A DNA stretch of 64,000 nucleotides from Saccharomycopsis fibuligera x Saccharomycopsis cf. fibuligera (taxonomy: Eukaryota > Ascomycota > Saccharomycetes > Ascoideales > Saccharomycopsidaceae), in assembly GCA_001936135.1 (NCBI GenBank), contig CP012820.1:1984001-2048000 (forward strand). Reading direction: 5' to 3'. Under the pieces are notes generated by a model. That model was not told the origin of the DNA and did not search any database. It saw only the letters and a program-made list of their open reading frames with translations. Positions 53,031 to 62,949 of this stretch are shown here, piece after piece. The first letter of the stretch is position 1. Every line of letters begins with the position of its first letter. The position numbers were made by a program, and so were the translations under genes.

Positions 53031-53771
53031 TGATGCCGGCACTATATGCTTATTAAAACAATGCCAATCATTTCAATGTGTTTGTCAAATACACTCAACT
53101 CACAACCTGTTCATGACTTCAATTTCTTATATTGTGCTTCAACATTTACCACTATAATGTACTATTTTATACTTCAGCTTAACAGCAATTTTCACTTCGA
53201 AGAATTTAGCTAGCATATTAACCAAATCATCTGCAATTTTTTTTTTTTTTTATAATGCTTATTCTCAACGTTCCTTATACTTCTTCTTCTGTTTTATTTA
53301 TAGCAGTTTTGTTTTTTTCTCTATGTTTTTTCGATTTAAATTTATAGACTTTAATATTGTTTCCTGTTTCTTTGGATTTTTGTTCTTTGCTTTTTAACTC
53401 ACATAATATACCCTTCATAATTATTACACTATCACTCATTTGTTTGGTCCATAAACGTTCCGTAATATAAATATTTCGTACTATAAATATTTCATACTAT
53501 AAATGTCCAGAAAGGCTTTGTTCTTTTGCAATGTTTGGTGGCCCGTCTCTATGAATTAATTTTTGCCCATGGAAACCGCCGAAATCGAGCCCTTAAACGT
53601 GACTGTATGGCTCCTCAAAATTTGAAGGCACTGATAAGCTTGGTACCAAAAACATACGATATGCATGAAGAAAATCGAAAAACTTTTCCAGTCGAAATCT
53701 ACAACCAACAACTAAATTCTTTCATAAACAAAAGTTGACTATTACTATCACTTTTTATCAACATCCATAAA
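53031..53771. other. Spacer with short upstream frames before the oxygenase-like gene
   Basis: No supported gene. Short ATG frames near 53530 and 53570 precede the next gene and could be uORFs if the leader is long. TATA-like TACTATAAATATTTC repeats occur near 53478-53504. Confidence 0.4.
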
Positions 53772-54914
53772 ATGTCCACAGAAGCAGTCAAAGTGTCATT
53801 GACAAATGTAAAGGCTGGAATACCCGACGCACTTCTTCATAAGGCTTTTGGCCAAGATTCATTAGGAATCATCCTAATCAGTGATCTTCCATCCGATTAT
53901 GCAGTATTGCGTACAAAGGTATTGAAATCTGCTTCATTGTTAGCAAAGTTGGACAAAGCCATCCTTGATGATATGGAATGCCCCGAAGGTCATTGGTTAG
54001 TGGGATGGTCTTTAGGTAAAGAGAAGCTTACTGTCAAAACAAAAAGACCGGAAAATGCGAATGACAATGAGTATGACATTGTCAAGAAACCAGATTATTT
54101 GAAAGGATCATACTATATCAACTGTTCTTTTTTCATCAATGATGAACTCGAGGGCCCTCCACAAGCCGAGCAAGACAAATTTAGTAAATACAAAGCATAT
54201 GTAACGTTAAACAAATGGCCAACTTTGCAGAATGTGAAAAGCGCAGTGCTAGAAGATTTCAAGGTAAATGCTAAAAAATTGTGCAACTTTATCATTCAAA
54301 TTTCACTTTTAGTAGCCCAGTCTTGTGACAAATTTATTCAGAATGAAATTAATGATAATCTTACTGATAGTGATTTCAAATTTCCTTCAAATTATCTTGA
54401 ATCAGTGGTGAGAAACTCCTATACAACCAAAGCAAGACTTTTACACTACTATCCAAAAACGCAATCGCAAGTCAAAGATGATGGTAATAATACTTGGTGT
54501 GGCGAACACTTAGATCATAGCTGTTTAACAGGGCTCACTTCAGCTTTATATTTGGATGAAACATCCATAGCAAAGAAGCTGTTTGATGAGCTTACCGCAG
54601 AAGACGTGGATAATTTGCAAGAGCTTGAACGCTCACCGGATCCTGAGGCCGGATTATATATTAAGAATCGTCATGGGGATGTTGTCAAAGTTGTAATCCC
54701 AAAAGACTGTTTGGCTTTCCAGACAGGTAGCGCCTTGCAAGAAATTTCGAGAAATAAATTCAAAGCAGTACCACACTATGTTAAAGGCTGTAGCGTGGAA
54801 GGGATTGCTAGAAATACATTGGCCGTGTTTTGTCAACCTAATTTGGGTGATAAAGTCAACCAAGCAGAGATGTTTTCTGAATATGCCGACAGAATATTGG
54901 GCGCTAATCATTAG
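53772..54914 (+). CDS. 2-oxoglutarate/Fe(II) oxygenase-like protein
   Basis: A soluble 380-residue protein with the fold signature of the isopenicillin-N-synthase-like 2OG/Fe(II) oxygenases. Candidate iron ligands are His and Asp in WCGEHLDHSCLTGLTS (about 247 and 249) and the distal His in AVPHYVKG (about 335). An Arg in ARNTLAVFCQP (about 346) would bind 2-oxoglutarate. AFQTGSALQEISRNKFKAVPH matches the family pattern of a strand followed by the distal histidine. The N-terminal half is more variable, as usual. The substrate cannot be predicted. It shows no signal peptide, so the cytosol or nucleus is expected. Confidence 0.8.
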   Translation: MSTEAVKVSLTNVKAGIPDALLHKAFGQDSLGIILISDLPSDYAVLRTKVLKSASLLAKLDKAILDDMECPEGHWLVGWSLGKEKLTVKTKRPENANDNEYDIVKKPDYLKGSYYINCSFFINDELEGPPQAEQDKFSKYKAYVTLNKWPTLQNVKSAVLEDFKVNAKKLCNFIIQISLLVAQSCDKFIQNEINDNLTDSDFKFPSNYLESVVRNSYTTKARLLHYYPKTQSQVKDDGNNTWCGEHLDHSCLTGLTSALYLDETSIAKKLFDELTAEDVDNLQELERSPDPEAGLYIKNRHGDVVKVVIPKDCLAFQTGSALQEISRNKFKAVPHYVKGCSVEGIARNTLAVFCQPNLGDKVNQAEMFSEYADRILGANH

Positions 54915-55871
54915 TAGTTGTTTCTATAAATATTAGGTTTTAGATAATAGGTAAGCGTGACTAAGGCATTAGTTTGACAACATAGAAAATAAAGAACCTT
55001 TTCTATGCGGTTCATGTTGATATAAATGTGTATACACTGCTTGCCATTCATATCTGGGTGCACCAAGAGGTCTATAAGTAAGTACTATCCTCATAAGCCC
55101 AACTCAAAATGGCTCCTATCCTTAATATTTTCCCAAATGTTTCAGTAAAGTCCCAATAGAACTCAAAATGAAACAGAAATAGAGTACTGAAGACACCTCA
55201 ATCCCCAAAATTTTATTTAAAGCCTGCTTGCTGAAGAATTTAGTCACACTAGTTTTCTATGGCAGAATTTAAACCACAAATTAGTATGGAATTTTAGGGG
55301 TGTCTGTTGCGCTGCCGAAGAAAAAGTAACCGAACACAGATTTTCTGGAAAAGCAATCAACAGAACAGCTTTACGCTATGATTGTTACTCGCAATTTTCT
55401 AAAAAACTTCCATAGGAACATTTTATCTTCTAATCAATCTTTCACTATAGCTGTCCAAAGAGTTTCACGAGATAATCAAAATACCTTGTCACTTGCAAAA
55501 ATTGGATTGTAAATATTTAACATGTCTGCGGTATGATGCAGGCCACACAGCACAAAAACGAAACGAAAGCAATGCGCGTCGACATGCATAGAAAACAGCC
55601 GTGAATATTCCTTAGGTTTTAAAGCACACAGGTTTGCCAAAAATAGATGCAGTAATATAAAAATGCAGATATTTATCAAACAAACACTTTTCTAGCTTTT
55701 TTTGTGAGGTGGGAAAGAATAAGGTACAAAGGTATTGGTTTTCTATTCTAAAGCTTTCTGTTTCATGTGTTAGACACCATCAAACTTTTAAAACTTACGT
55801 TGTTCTTCTGTTAAATCAAATAAACCACAAAAGAAGATTGAACACTTAGAAGAAAAAAGCAATTTTGTTCA
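54915..55871. other. Spacer between the oxygenase-like gene and chitinase B
   Basis: About 950 bases, AT-rich, with no recognisable gene. The right part is the promoter of chitinase B. A 67-codon minus-strand frame (55476-55679) has no start context or domain worth calling. Confidence 0.4.
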
Positions 55872-57146
55872 ATGAAACTATTTCAAATAGCAATTTTCCT
55901 TCTAACTTTTTGGATCTGTAAAGCACAGGCGGCTTATGATTCCAAAAAACTGAATATTGCCCTATATTGGGGCGCTGGTGGTAATCAAGAAAGTCTAGGA
56001 TACTACTGCAAATCCGGTGCTGCCGATATAATTATGCTTTCATTCTTGAACAAATACAACAGAAATTCTGCCTCTTTCAATTTCGGTAATGCTTGCGGTG
56101 GAGATACTTGTCCACAAATAGAAGAAGACATCAAACTTTGCCAAAAATTAGGCATCAAAGTTCTTTTAAGTCTTGGAGGTGATCATCGTCGTGGAAAATA
56201 TGGTTTGAAAAACGATAATTCCGGAGAAAGTTTGGCTGCCGTTATTTACAACATGTTTCATCCTGATGGCACAGCTAAAGTGAAACCTTTTGGTACCGCT
56301 GAGATCGATGGACTTGATTTTGATATTGAAAATCATAATGACAAAGGTCTAGCGGCCCTAGTCACTAAATTAAGAAAATTATGGACCACCAAAACTTTGC
56401 TAATTTCTGCTTGTCCACAATGTCCATATCCTGATAAAAATGTTTCAAATTTGTTGAAAGATAAAGATGCGAAAGTAGATCTTGCATTCATCCAATATTA
56501 TAACAACCCATGTGGTATCAGAAACGAGAAAAAATTCAAAGAAAATTGGAAAATATGGGAAAATTTCCAAAGCACTTTAGCTGGAAATCCAAACTTAAAA
56601 CTATATATTGGTTTATCAGCTTCATCATCTTCCGGTTACACTAAGAGCCCATCAGTAATAAAGAAGAATTCCGAAGATGCTAGATCCTACAAATACTTTG
56701 GTGGATTTTTTCTATGGGATGCAGTGAGTGGCTTCACCAATGTTGATAAAAAAACCGGGTTGAATTATGTGTTTGGAATAAGACAACTCATTAGATCGGA
56801 CAAAACTTACACTTCAACTGTGGTTTCTGAAGCCACTTCAACATCTCTTACTCTGTCAACATTTACTTCTGTGGTAATAGACACATCTTTATCCGTCTTA
56901 ACGACTACATCGGAATTTGTTTATATGGTGAACGACTACATTTCTAGTTCAAGTTCGAGTAGCAGCTCCTTCTCTTCCTTCTCCACAACAACTTCTGATG
57001 ATGTGCAAAATAAAGAAGTAATCAGCACAACTACTCTTAGCAGCTCCGATAGCCTGTTTGATTTCATCCCTATAACCACCATGACAAATCAAACGAAATC
57101 TTTAGTCACATCTACAACTACCTTTGCATCATTAGCAGCAAGTTAA
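55872..57146 (+). CDS. GH18 chitinase (CTS1-like, paralogue B) with Ser/Thr-rich tail
   Basis: A 424-residue secreted chitinase. A signal peptide (MKLFQIAIFLLTFWICKAQA) is followed by the Cts1-type start KLNIALYWGAGGNQESLGYYC. The GH18 signature DGLDFDIEN (about 145-153) keeps the catalytic Glu, and SACPQCPYPD matches Cts1 SAAPQCPYPD. The catalytic domain ends near 310 and a Ser/Thr-rich, probably O-mannosylated tail follows to the stop, without a Cts1-type chitin-binding domain and without RDEL. It shares the unusual GYYC and FGNAC blocks with paralogue A at 4075-5049. A role in cell separation or wall remodelling is family-based inference. Confidence 0.92.
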   Translation: MKLFQIAIFLLTFWICKAQAAYDSKKLNIALYWGAGGNQESLGYYCKSGAADIIMLSFLNKYNRNSASFNFGNACGGDTCPQIEEDIKLCQKLGIKVLLSLGGDHRRGKYGLKNDNSGESLAAVIYNMFHPDGTAKVKPFGTAEIDGLDFDIENHNDKGLAALVTKLRKLWTTKTLLISACPQCPYPDKNVSNLLKDKDAKVDLAFIQYYNNPCGIRNEKKFKENWKIWENFQSTLAGNPNLKLYIGLSASSSSGYTKSPSVIKKNSEDARSYKYFGGFFLWDAVSGFTNVDKKTGLNYVFGIRQLIRSDKTYTSTVVSEATSTSLTLSTFTSVVIDTSLSVLTTTSEFVYMVNDYISSSSSSSSSFSSFSTTTSDDVQNKEVISTTTLSSSDSLFDFIPITTMTNQTKSLVTSTTTFASLAAS

Positions 57147-57403
57147 ATTTTCATCTCTACCATGGCACCCATAATATTCTAAATAATGCTCTTAATTTTT
57201 TTTACTATTCATTTCGCTATTCTTTTTCATGGTTCCGATTTAGTTTTAGTACTGAAGTGCAGGCACAAGGTACAAAGATATCTTTTTTGCTGATATTGCT
57301 CCATTTATCATAATATTTGTTCTATTTCACCAATGATCCCAATATACATTACTAATGCCTTTGAGACACAACATGGACTCACAGACCACTTACTAAAAAC
57401 CAG

Positions 57404-59980
57404 TTATGTTTGCTTGCCTTTTCTTTTGAAGCCAAATGTATCTTCATCAACCCCCTTTAAACTATCACGTCTTTGCAAATTGTAAAGGCGCGGGGCCCGT
57501 TTATCATATATTCTCTCCATAGGATGAACCCAATCTTGTTGTTGAACTCCCCTCATGATCCTAAGGGCATTGGTATCATCATCAACGATTATTTGAGATG
57601 ACGAATCCTCACTACCCTCAGCCCCATTATTCTCATTATTGGAAGTAAAAAAGAATAACTTAGCATCTTCGTATTCTTCAGAAAGATCTAAGGTTTTTCC
57701 CATAGTACTCTCATACAGAAGTCGGAAGTTATTTTGCAAGTCTTTTAAAGGGTTGCTCTGCGAATAGTTTAATTTGATTTTGACAACAGTAAACTTGCCA
57801 GACACGCTCAAACATAAAATGTTTAGGCTGTCTTTGTAAATTCCACCTTCAGTATCTGTATGCAATGTTTTGCTAGTAATCCATTCTGCGGTGTTGATAG
57901 TGTTCCTATTTGTGCCAGCTAAACTAAGCATGCTGCTATGACTTCCACTCCTACTGAGGTTATGGGTATCCGAGGGTCTATTCGCATTTTTAATCTCTTC
58001 ACCGTTTACATTAACTATCATTTTTGTAGTCTTAGCTGCAAATGTAGGCTTTAATACTAGGGGACTGTCCCATAAATGGTTCCATAATATTAGGTCACTT
58101 GAAGTGCAAATTAGTAAAAGATTTGGTATTTGAGGATGCCATGATACTTCAAGTATTGGCTTGAGTGTAGTTATCACAGTCACTAATCCATTTTCTTTCT
58201 TATCATTATTGATCGAAGAAAAATCGGGTTTAAGACAGGTATTCAAATCCCAGATAAAAACCACATTAGGCATTGATTTACTCTTTATAGCAGCGAGATT
58301 ACTCATTTTAATTAAGAAATCAAAATAAGAGATGATAAAATCATTATTGCTCAATTGACCTAGAGCCTTAGTTTTCTCGGCAATATCAAGCTTAATAGAG
58401 TTTATTTCGTCACTACCTAAGACAACTTCTCGTGAGGGCAATATGTATCTGTTATTATTCGTGTGAAATTTGGTGATTTTCTTAAATACTGGAATTGATG
58501 AAGACTGATTGGCGCTGATTGCTGACGTTTGATAAACTTGCTGTGACCAGATAGCTAAGTCTTCCGATGTTTTATCAAAGTTAATTTCGCTGCGATGTTT
58601 AAGAGTAAATAATAAGTTTAAGCCTAAATTAGTAGCAAAAACATGAACGTTTGTTTGATTATCCGCAACAAGTAAAATCTCTGCACTATTTTTAAGAATA
58701 GCACAACTTTGCTGACTGGGCCTTATTCCTAATATCTTCGTAGAAATTAACCCCCAAGTAGTGTTAAAAATTTGCTCTATATTTTCATTTTTCAATTTAT
58801 ACTTCAAGGAAGGTAGTCCAACTCTATCAGGAATATAATGGAAATTAGTCTGCAGAGTGGTATTAGTACTACCTAAACCAAAAACATTATACAATGAGAT
58901 ATTGAGATTTGAATCAATTCCACAAAGCCATTTTCCAGTAAGCGACCAAGCAACGCTAGCTAAACCTGCTGCAAGCTTGAATTTACTTATCGGAATCAAG
59001 GTTTTTTTGGTATATTTGCTTTTCAGCACTTTAAATGTTTGAGCATAATCAACCGCTTGGTCTCTTTTGATTATTGAGAATACATTATATTCATCATTAT
59101 TGACACTGGTATCATAATCACCTTTATTCAAAAGCGGAGATCTAGAAAATATCTGACAATATTTTGGCTTGTGAATTTCTTGCACAAACGCGCCTGAGCT
59201 TAATTGAAATATTCTCATTGTGAGGTTATGCTCATAAAAGAAGGCTATAAAGTCAGATCCAAAATCAGCGTCTATTACAGACTGCAGCTGCTCCTTCGGA
59301 TCAAGTTTATCATGCGCGTCAGCAATCCATTCGAACAGTACTATTTTGAACTCTTCATTAAGATCATTTTGAATCACCGCTTGGAATTCGAATAATTCCG
59401 GGGTGATACTAAAAGCATAAAAAACATGCATTCTAGTATCTAATATTCCAATTTTAGAGCATCTTCTGCTGCCTCCGAGAGCCTCCCATTTGATATGAAA
59501 TTCAGATCTATTCAGAGGTATATTCAGGACTGAATTCACAGTCCTTGAGCTTTTATTGCCTTTAGTTTTGCCGACTTTTCCATCAATTATATTTGCCGAC
59601 GTTTTATTGTTTGTATACTGGTCTACTCCTGGGCAGAACCGCCTGCTTTCGTAATCATTGATGGTTTTGAATGTTCCTTTAATATAATGTTCCTCAAGAA
59701 ACTGTTGAATGCGGTTGCGTTCACCATACTTTTTCTGAATTGATTCTTCACGTCTTGTTACCTGCTCTTGATACAACTTTGACAAATTTTTTTCAAACAC
59801 AATATGATAATCGCCGGATTTTTTGGATAAAAGTCTTACTATTAATTTATTCTCATTGTTTTGATTTGTCGTTATGTAAGCCAAATAGTTACCGCAGCTG
59901 GAAATTGTTGGTACGCTATTTTTAACAACTTGAAGAGCATTTATGCATCTAACAGCGTTTGTATGCAACTCATTTGACAT
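57404..59980 (-). CDS. WRAP73/WDR8-like WD-repeat protein
   Basis: An 858-residue protein from ATG 59980; the frame extends 4 codons further through a GTG. The WD-like blocks match human WRAP73 and S. pombe Wdr8 in order. LASVAWSLTGKWLCGIDSNLNISLYNVF (about 330-357) corresponds to the human KSVAWSPSSQFLAVGS blade. VVFIWDLNTCLKP (about 570) and ILEVSWHPQIPNLLLICTSSDLILWNHLWD (about 605-634) correspond to the human VWVWDI and RLAICTGGSRLYLWS blades. Long insertions and a disordered C-terminus explain the size (human 460). The family sits at spindle poles/microtubule-organising centres with Msd1 and kinesin-14. An orthologue role here is inferred. Confidence 0.7.
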   Translation of the reverse strand: MSNELHTNAVRCINALQVVKNSVPTISSCGNYLAYITTNQNNENKLIVRLLSKKSGDYHIVFEKNLSKLYQEQVTRREESIQKKYGERNRIQQFLEEHYIKGTFKTINDYESRRFCPGVDQYTNNKTSANIIDGKVGKTKGNKSSRTVNSVLNIPLNRSEFHIKWEALGGSRRCSKIGILDTRMHVFYAFSITPELFEFQAVIQNDLNEEFKIVLFEWIADAHDKLDPKEQLQSVIDADFGSDFIAFFYEHNLTMRIFQLSSGAFVQEIHKPKYCQIFSRSPLLNKGDYDTSVNNDEYNVFSIIKRDQAVDYAQTFKVLKSKYTKKTLIPISKFKLAAGLASVAWSLTGKWLCGIDSNLNISLYNVFGLGSTNTTLQTNFHYIPDRVGLPSLKYKLKNENIEQIFNTTWGLISTKILGIRPSQQSCAILKNSAEILLVADNQTNVHVFATNLGLNLLFTLKHRSEINFDKTSEDLAIWSQQVYQTSAISANQSSSIPVFKKITKFHTNNNRYILPSREVVLGSDEINSIKLDIAEKTKALGQLSNNDFIISYFDFLIKMSNLAAIKSKSMPNVVFIWDLNTCLKPDFSSINNDKKENGLVTVITTLKPILEVSWHPQIPNLLLICTSSDLILWNHLWDSPLVLKPTFAAKTTKMIVNVNGEEIKNANRPSDTHNLSRSGSHSSMLSLAGTNRNTINTAEWITSKTLHTDTEGGIYKDSLNILCLSVSGKFTVVKIKLNYSQSNPLKDLQNNFRLLYESTMGKTLDLSEEYEDAKLFFFTSNNENNGAEGSEDSSSQIIVDDDTNALRIMRGVQQQDWVHPMERIYDKRAPRLYNLQRRDSLKGVDEDTFGFKRKGKQT

Positions 59981-60202
59981 TATCTGTACCACTAATATAA
60001 ATTGTTTGCAAGCTAATCAGCAGCACCATGGTTCTGTTGTGTTTTTGTGTAGGTAATTGTTTATGTTTATGTTTATGATTTCTTGTTGGTTATTTTCCAA
60101 AATACCATTTTTTGGCGCGTATACCAATGTAGTGGTTCTAATTTTAATACTACGTTACTTACAGTCAAAAGTCAAATTGTTAGTACAATACATTTGAATA
60201 CA

Positions 60203-62539
60203 CTATCTAAACATCCAGCCATTTCCCTCTCCTTGTTGGCGCCAATTATTTGTAGGATATCCTTTTTCAAACTTGTAAAGTCGGAATGCTTCTCTAATAT
60301 GGAACGGAAGCAATGGCGGTGCCTCAGTAGGTAGCTTCACTTCCACCTCTTCATCCGACTCTTCTTCCTTTGCTTTTTCGTTCTCTTGCTTTTTAACATC
60401 AACTTCCTTTTTCAAATCACTTTTCTTTGCAAATGGATTTCGAGTTAACTGTATCTTGCTAACGTCAATTGGATTCGACCCAGGAGCAGGAAATACTTTA
60501 GTATGATCAAGCTTTTGAGATTTATTTTCTGTCTGTGTGCTACTAGTGTTTATTGGGGGCCCTGAAACACTAGGTATTGCTTCACCATTATTTAGCTTTT
60601 GCTTCTTCTTGGCAGAAATCTCTTTCTTCAACTTTTTGAGTTTGAGGTCTCTTTTTTCAGTCAATCTATCAGCTAGATTAACCTTTTCATGTGTCTCATA
60701 AACATCCCTGGCTTTTTCTAACAATTCCATTACAAAATACTTGGCTAAACCACTGATAGCATAATGTACAGGCACCGGGAGGTTTTGACCTAACATTGTT
60801 GTAGAGATTTTCTTGATGAAAGATTTCGAAAGAGCTGATCTTTTATAAGCTTCGTACCTTGTAGATTGATCAGAGTTGAAGTTTTTCATCAACAAGCCCT
60901 GTTTTTCTCTATTGGTCAAGGGAGTGAGATTAGAAGGTATTGGCTCGAGTTCTTCCTCATCTTCGTTTTTCGCTGGCTTTTCCGCATCTTCTGCTGGTTT
61001 GTCTTTATTGACATCGTCTTCATCTTCAAGCAATTCTTTTGGAATTTCTTCCTCTTTCTCGATAGTTTTTTTCGTTGCCAACTCGTTTATATTTCTAGCT
61101 TCTTCAAGATGAGAAATTAATACGTCATATACATAATCTAAATCATCATCATCGTCACTAACATCATCTATTGTTATTAAGTCTTCTGGTTGTATCACAG
61201 ATTCCTTTACTTCAGCGTCTCCTAGTTTGGCCTCTGCGGGTTTGGCTTCTGCGGATTTGGCTTCTGCGGGTTTGGCTTCTGCGGGTTTTGTATTGTCTTT
61301 CTGCTTTTTCAATATGTCTTTGGTCTGTTGGTCCACAAGTAGCAGTTCATCTAAAGGCTTTTGTTGGTTACCAATTAGTTGTAAATTTGAATGTGCACTT
61401 ACCCTGGAATCATCATGCTGCTGCTTCATTGTTGCTTCTTCCAAATGCTTTACTGTATTTGTGCTTTTTCGTTCTCGTTCCTCTTTGTCATTGGCGAATG
61501 AGTCCGCCACATCTTTAATTTCGGTATCAACAGACGTCGATATCATTTTTTGTTGCTTATCAGGTTTTCGCTCACTAATTTGTAGTTTATCGTCTTTCTC
61601 TTTATCTTGGATAACACCAGTAATTTCTTTGGAAGCATGTTGAACTGTGGGTTGGCTCACAACGTTTTTTGAAACAGGGTTATCAGTCTGATAGTTTTCA
61701 ATCAGTAGAGTCTTTTCATCAAAACTTTTACCGAGCTGCCCAGCGGTTATATTATCATTGGGTTTCTCTTGCTCCAAGGATATCATGCCATTAGGATGTC
61801 CCAGTTTATCAGATAGACTCTGCTCTCTGATAGCGTTTTCCCCATTAGAATATCCGCCCAGCAGCAAAATGTTATAGCTTTTTTGATCTTTTTTCACCTC
61901 ATTCAGCAGTTCTCGATCGCTGGAAAGTGGCTCTTGCGAGCCCTTCAATTGAAACTGCTGGTTTTTACTGTACCTATCGGACTCTTCCTGTATATGCTTA
62001 GATGGCTCTTGTGATTCAGTTTCTTGAGAAGATTCATCAACATTGATTGATTCGTTTCCTATTTGCTGTTCTTTTGTAAAGCCTTCCTGTGACTTTTTTT
62101 GTTCATCACTTTCAGCAGGTAATTCTTCAGATGAAGCTATTATATCAAATTGCCTTCCAACCTGCTGTGAGTCAGAATTTTGAGTACCTGGCTGGTTCTC
62201 GCCACTATTTTGTATATCCTTAATGGTTTCCGATTGTTTGATCAGATCAGAATAATTGACGCCGACCTGCAGAGAACCTTCTTTGGCTTCCTGTTGATCA
62301 GCCACTTTAGTATATGATGGCAAAGTAACACTATCTTTACTTTCTGTTTCCACCAAAGCATTTGTAGGCGTCAGGCTTTTATCGGCGACATTACTCTCAA
62401 TTATGTCATTATCTGATTTCTTGGTACATTCTATAGAGGCCTTCTGGTCAGCATTCTCAGCTATTGCTGTGATTGGTTTTGGTTCATGGGTGGATAATGT
62501 AGAAGACAGTTGATCCCGATTAGTTTTGCCTCCAAACAT
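60203..62539 (-). CDS. TAF11: Taf11, TFIID histone-fold subunit
   Basis: Pairs with Taf13 in TFIID. At 778 residues it is more than twice S. cerevisiae Taf11 (346). The first 540 residues are disordered, rich in Glu, Lys, Gln and Ser, with a KPAEA pentapeptide repeat (about 417-437). The hTAFII28-like histone fold starts near 550: GLLMKNFNSDQSTRYEAYKRSALSK, then HYAISGLAKYFVMELLEKARDVYE. A Lys-rich insertion of about 100 residues separates this from the last helix PPLLPFHIREAFRLYKFEKG (about 740-760), which matches LQPKHMREAVRRLKSKG of human TAF11. The C-terminus is NGWMFR. The frame is intact and intronless. Confidence 0.93.
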   Translation of the reverse strand: MFGGKTNRDQLSSTLSTHEPKPITAIAENADQKASIECTKKSDNDIIESNVADKSLTPTNALVETESKDSVTLPSYTKVADQQEAKEGSLQVGVNYSDLIKQSETIKDIQNSGENQPGTQNSDSQQVGRQFDIIASSEELPAESDEQKKSQEGFTKEQQIGNESINVDESSQETESQEPSKHIQEESDRYSKNQQFQLKGSQEPLSSDRELLNEVKKDQKSYNILLLGGYSNGENAIREQSLSDKLGHPNGMISLEQEKPNDNITAGQLGKSFDEKTLLIENYQTDNPVSKNVVSQPTVQHASKEITGVIQDKEKDDKLQISERKPDKQQKMISTSVDTEIKDVADSFANDKEERERKSTNTVKHLEEATMKQQHDDSRVSAHSNLQLIGNQQKPLDELLLVDQQTKDILKKQKDNTKPAEAKPAEAKSAEAKPAEAKLGDAEVKESVIQPEDLITIDDVSDDDDDLDYVYDVLISHLEEARNINELATKKTIEKEEEIPKELLEDEDDVNKDKPAEDAEKPAKNEDEEELEPIPSNLTPLTNREKQGLLMKNFNSDQSTRYEAYKRSALSKSFIKKISTTMLGQNLPVPVHYAISGLAKYFVMELLEKARDVYETHEKVNLADRLTEKRDLKLKKLKKEISAKKKQKLNNGEAIPSVSGPPINTSSTQTENKSQKLDHTKVFPAPGSNPIDVSKIQLTRNPFAKKSDLKKEVDVKKQENEKAKEEESDEEVEVKLPTEAPPLLPFHIREAFRLYKFEKGYPTNNWRQQGEGNGWMFR
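61230..61290. repeat. 15-base repeat encoding KPAEA in TAF11
   Basis: About four tandem units of GGTTTGGCTTCTGCG on the plus strand encode KPAEA/KSAEA on the minus strand. It lies in the disordered region and is likely variable between strains. Confidence 0.85.
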
Positions 62540-62949
62540 TATTTATAATATAAAATGTATGAAATGATAAGTAATTGACTGCTCTTTCAACACTTTTCCT
62601 TCTGTTAATACATCATCTGTATTTCGCGATTTTTGCATTTTTTTTGTCTAAAACGCACATCGCATCTTCTCGACAGTGCTCAAAACCGCAAGAATACAGC
62701 ATAAGCGTATCTTCGAGACAATACGCCAGCCGGTTGACAGAGACTAACTAACTAAAGACAATTACAACAAAACAGGCAAACAGCATCAATAAGAAACAAA
62801 ACGAGAATTAGAACTGAAAAGAAAACAAACGTAGTCATATGGATTAACGATTAACAATTCAATAAAACATATAACAAAACACTAATATACAGTAACATAA
62901 TCTATAATGCAATGCAGATAATCTATAATTTTTTTATGTGTCGTTGGCC
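62540..62949. other. Promoter of TAF11 and 3' flank of APT1
   Basis: About 410 bases, AT-rich. No gene or clear motif is seen. Confidence 0.4.

Noticed and set aside
53526-53738. 70-codon frame just before the oxygenase-like gene
   Set aside because: Its first codon is TTG and the only inner ATG leaves 43 codons without any recognisable feature.
60057-60078. Tandem TTTATG repeats resembling the ARS consensus
   Set aside because: The best register misses one base of WTTTAYRTTTW, and such near matches are frequent in AT-rich DNA. An origin needs a functional assay.
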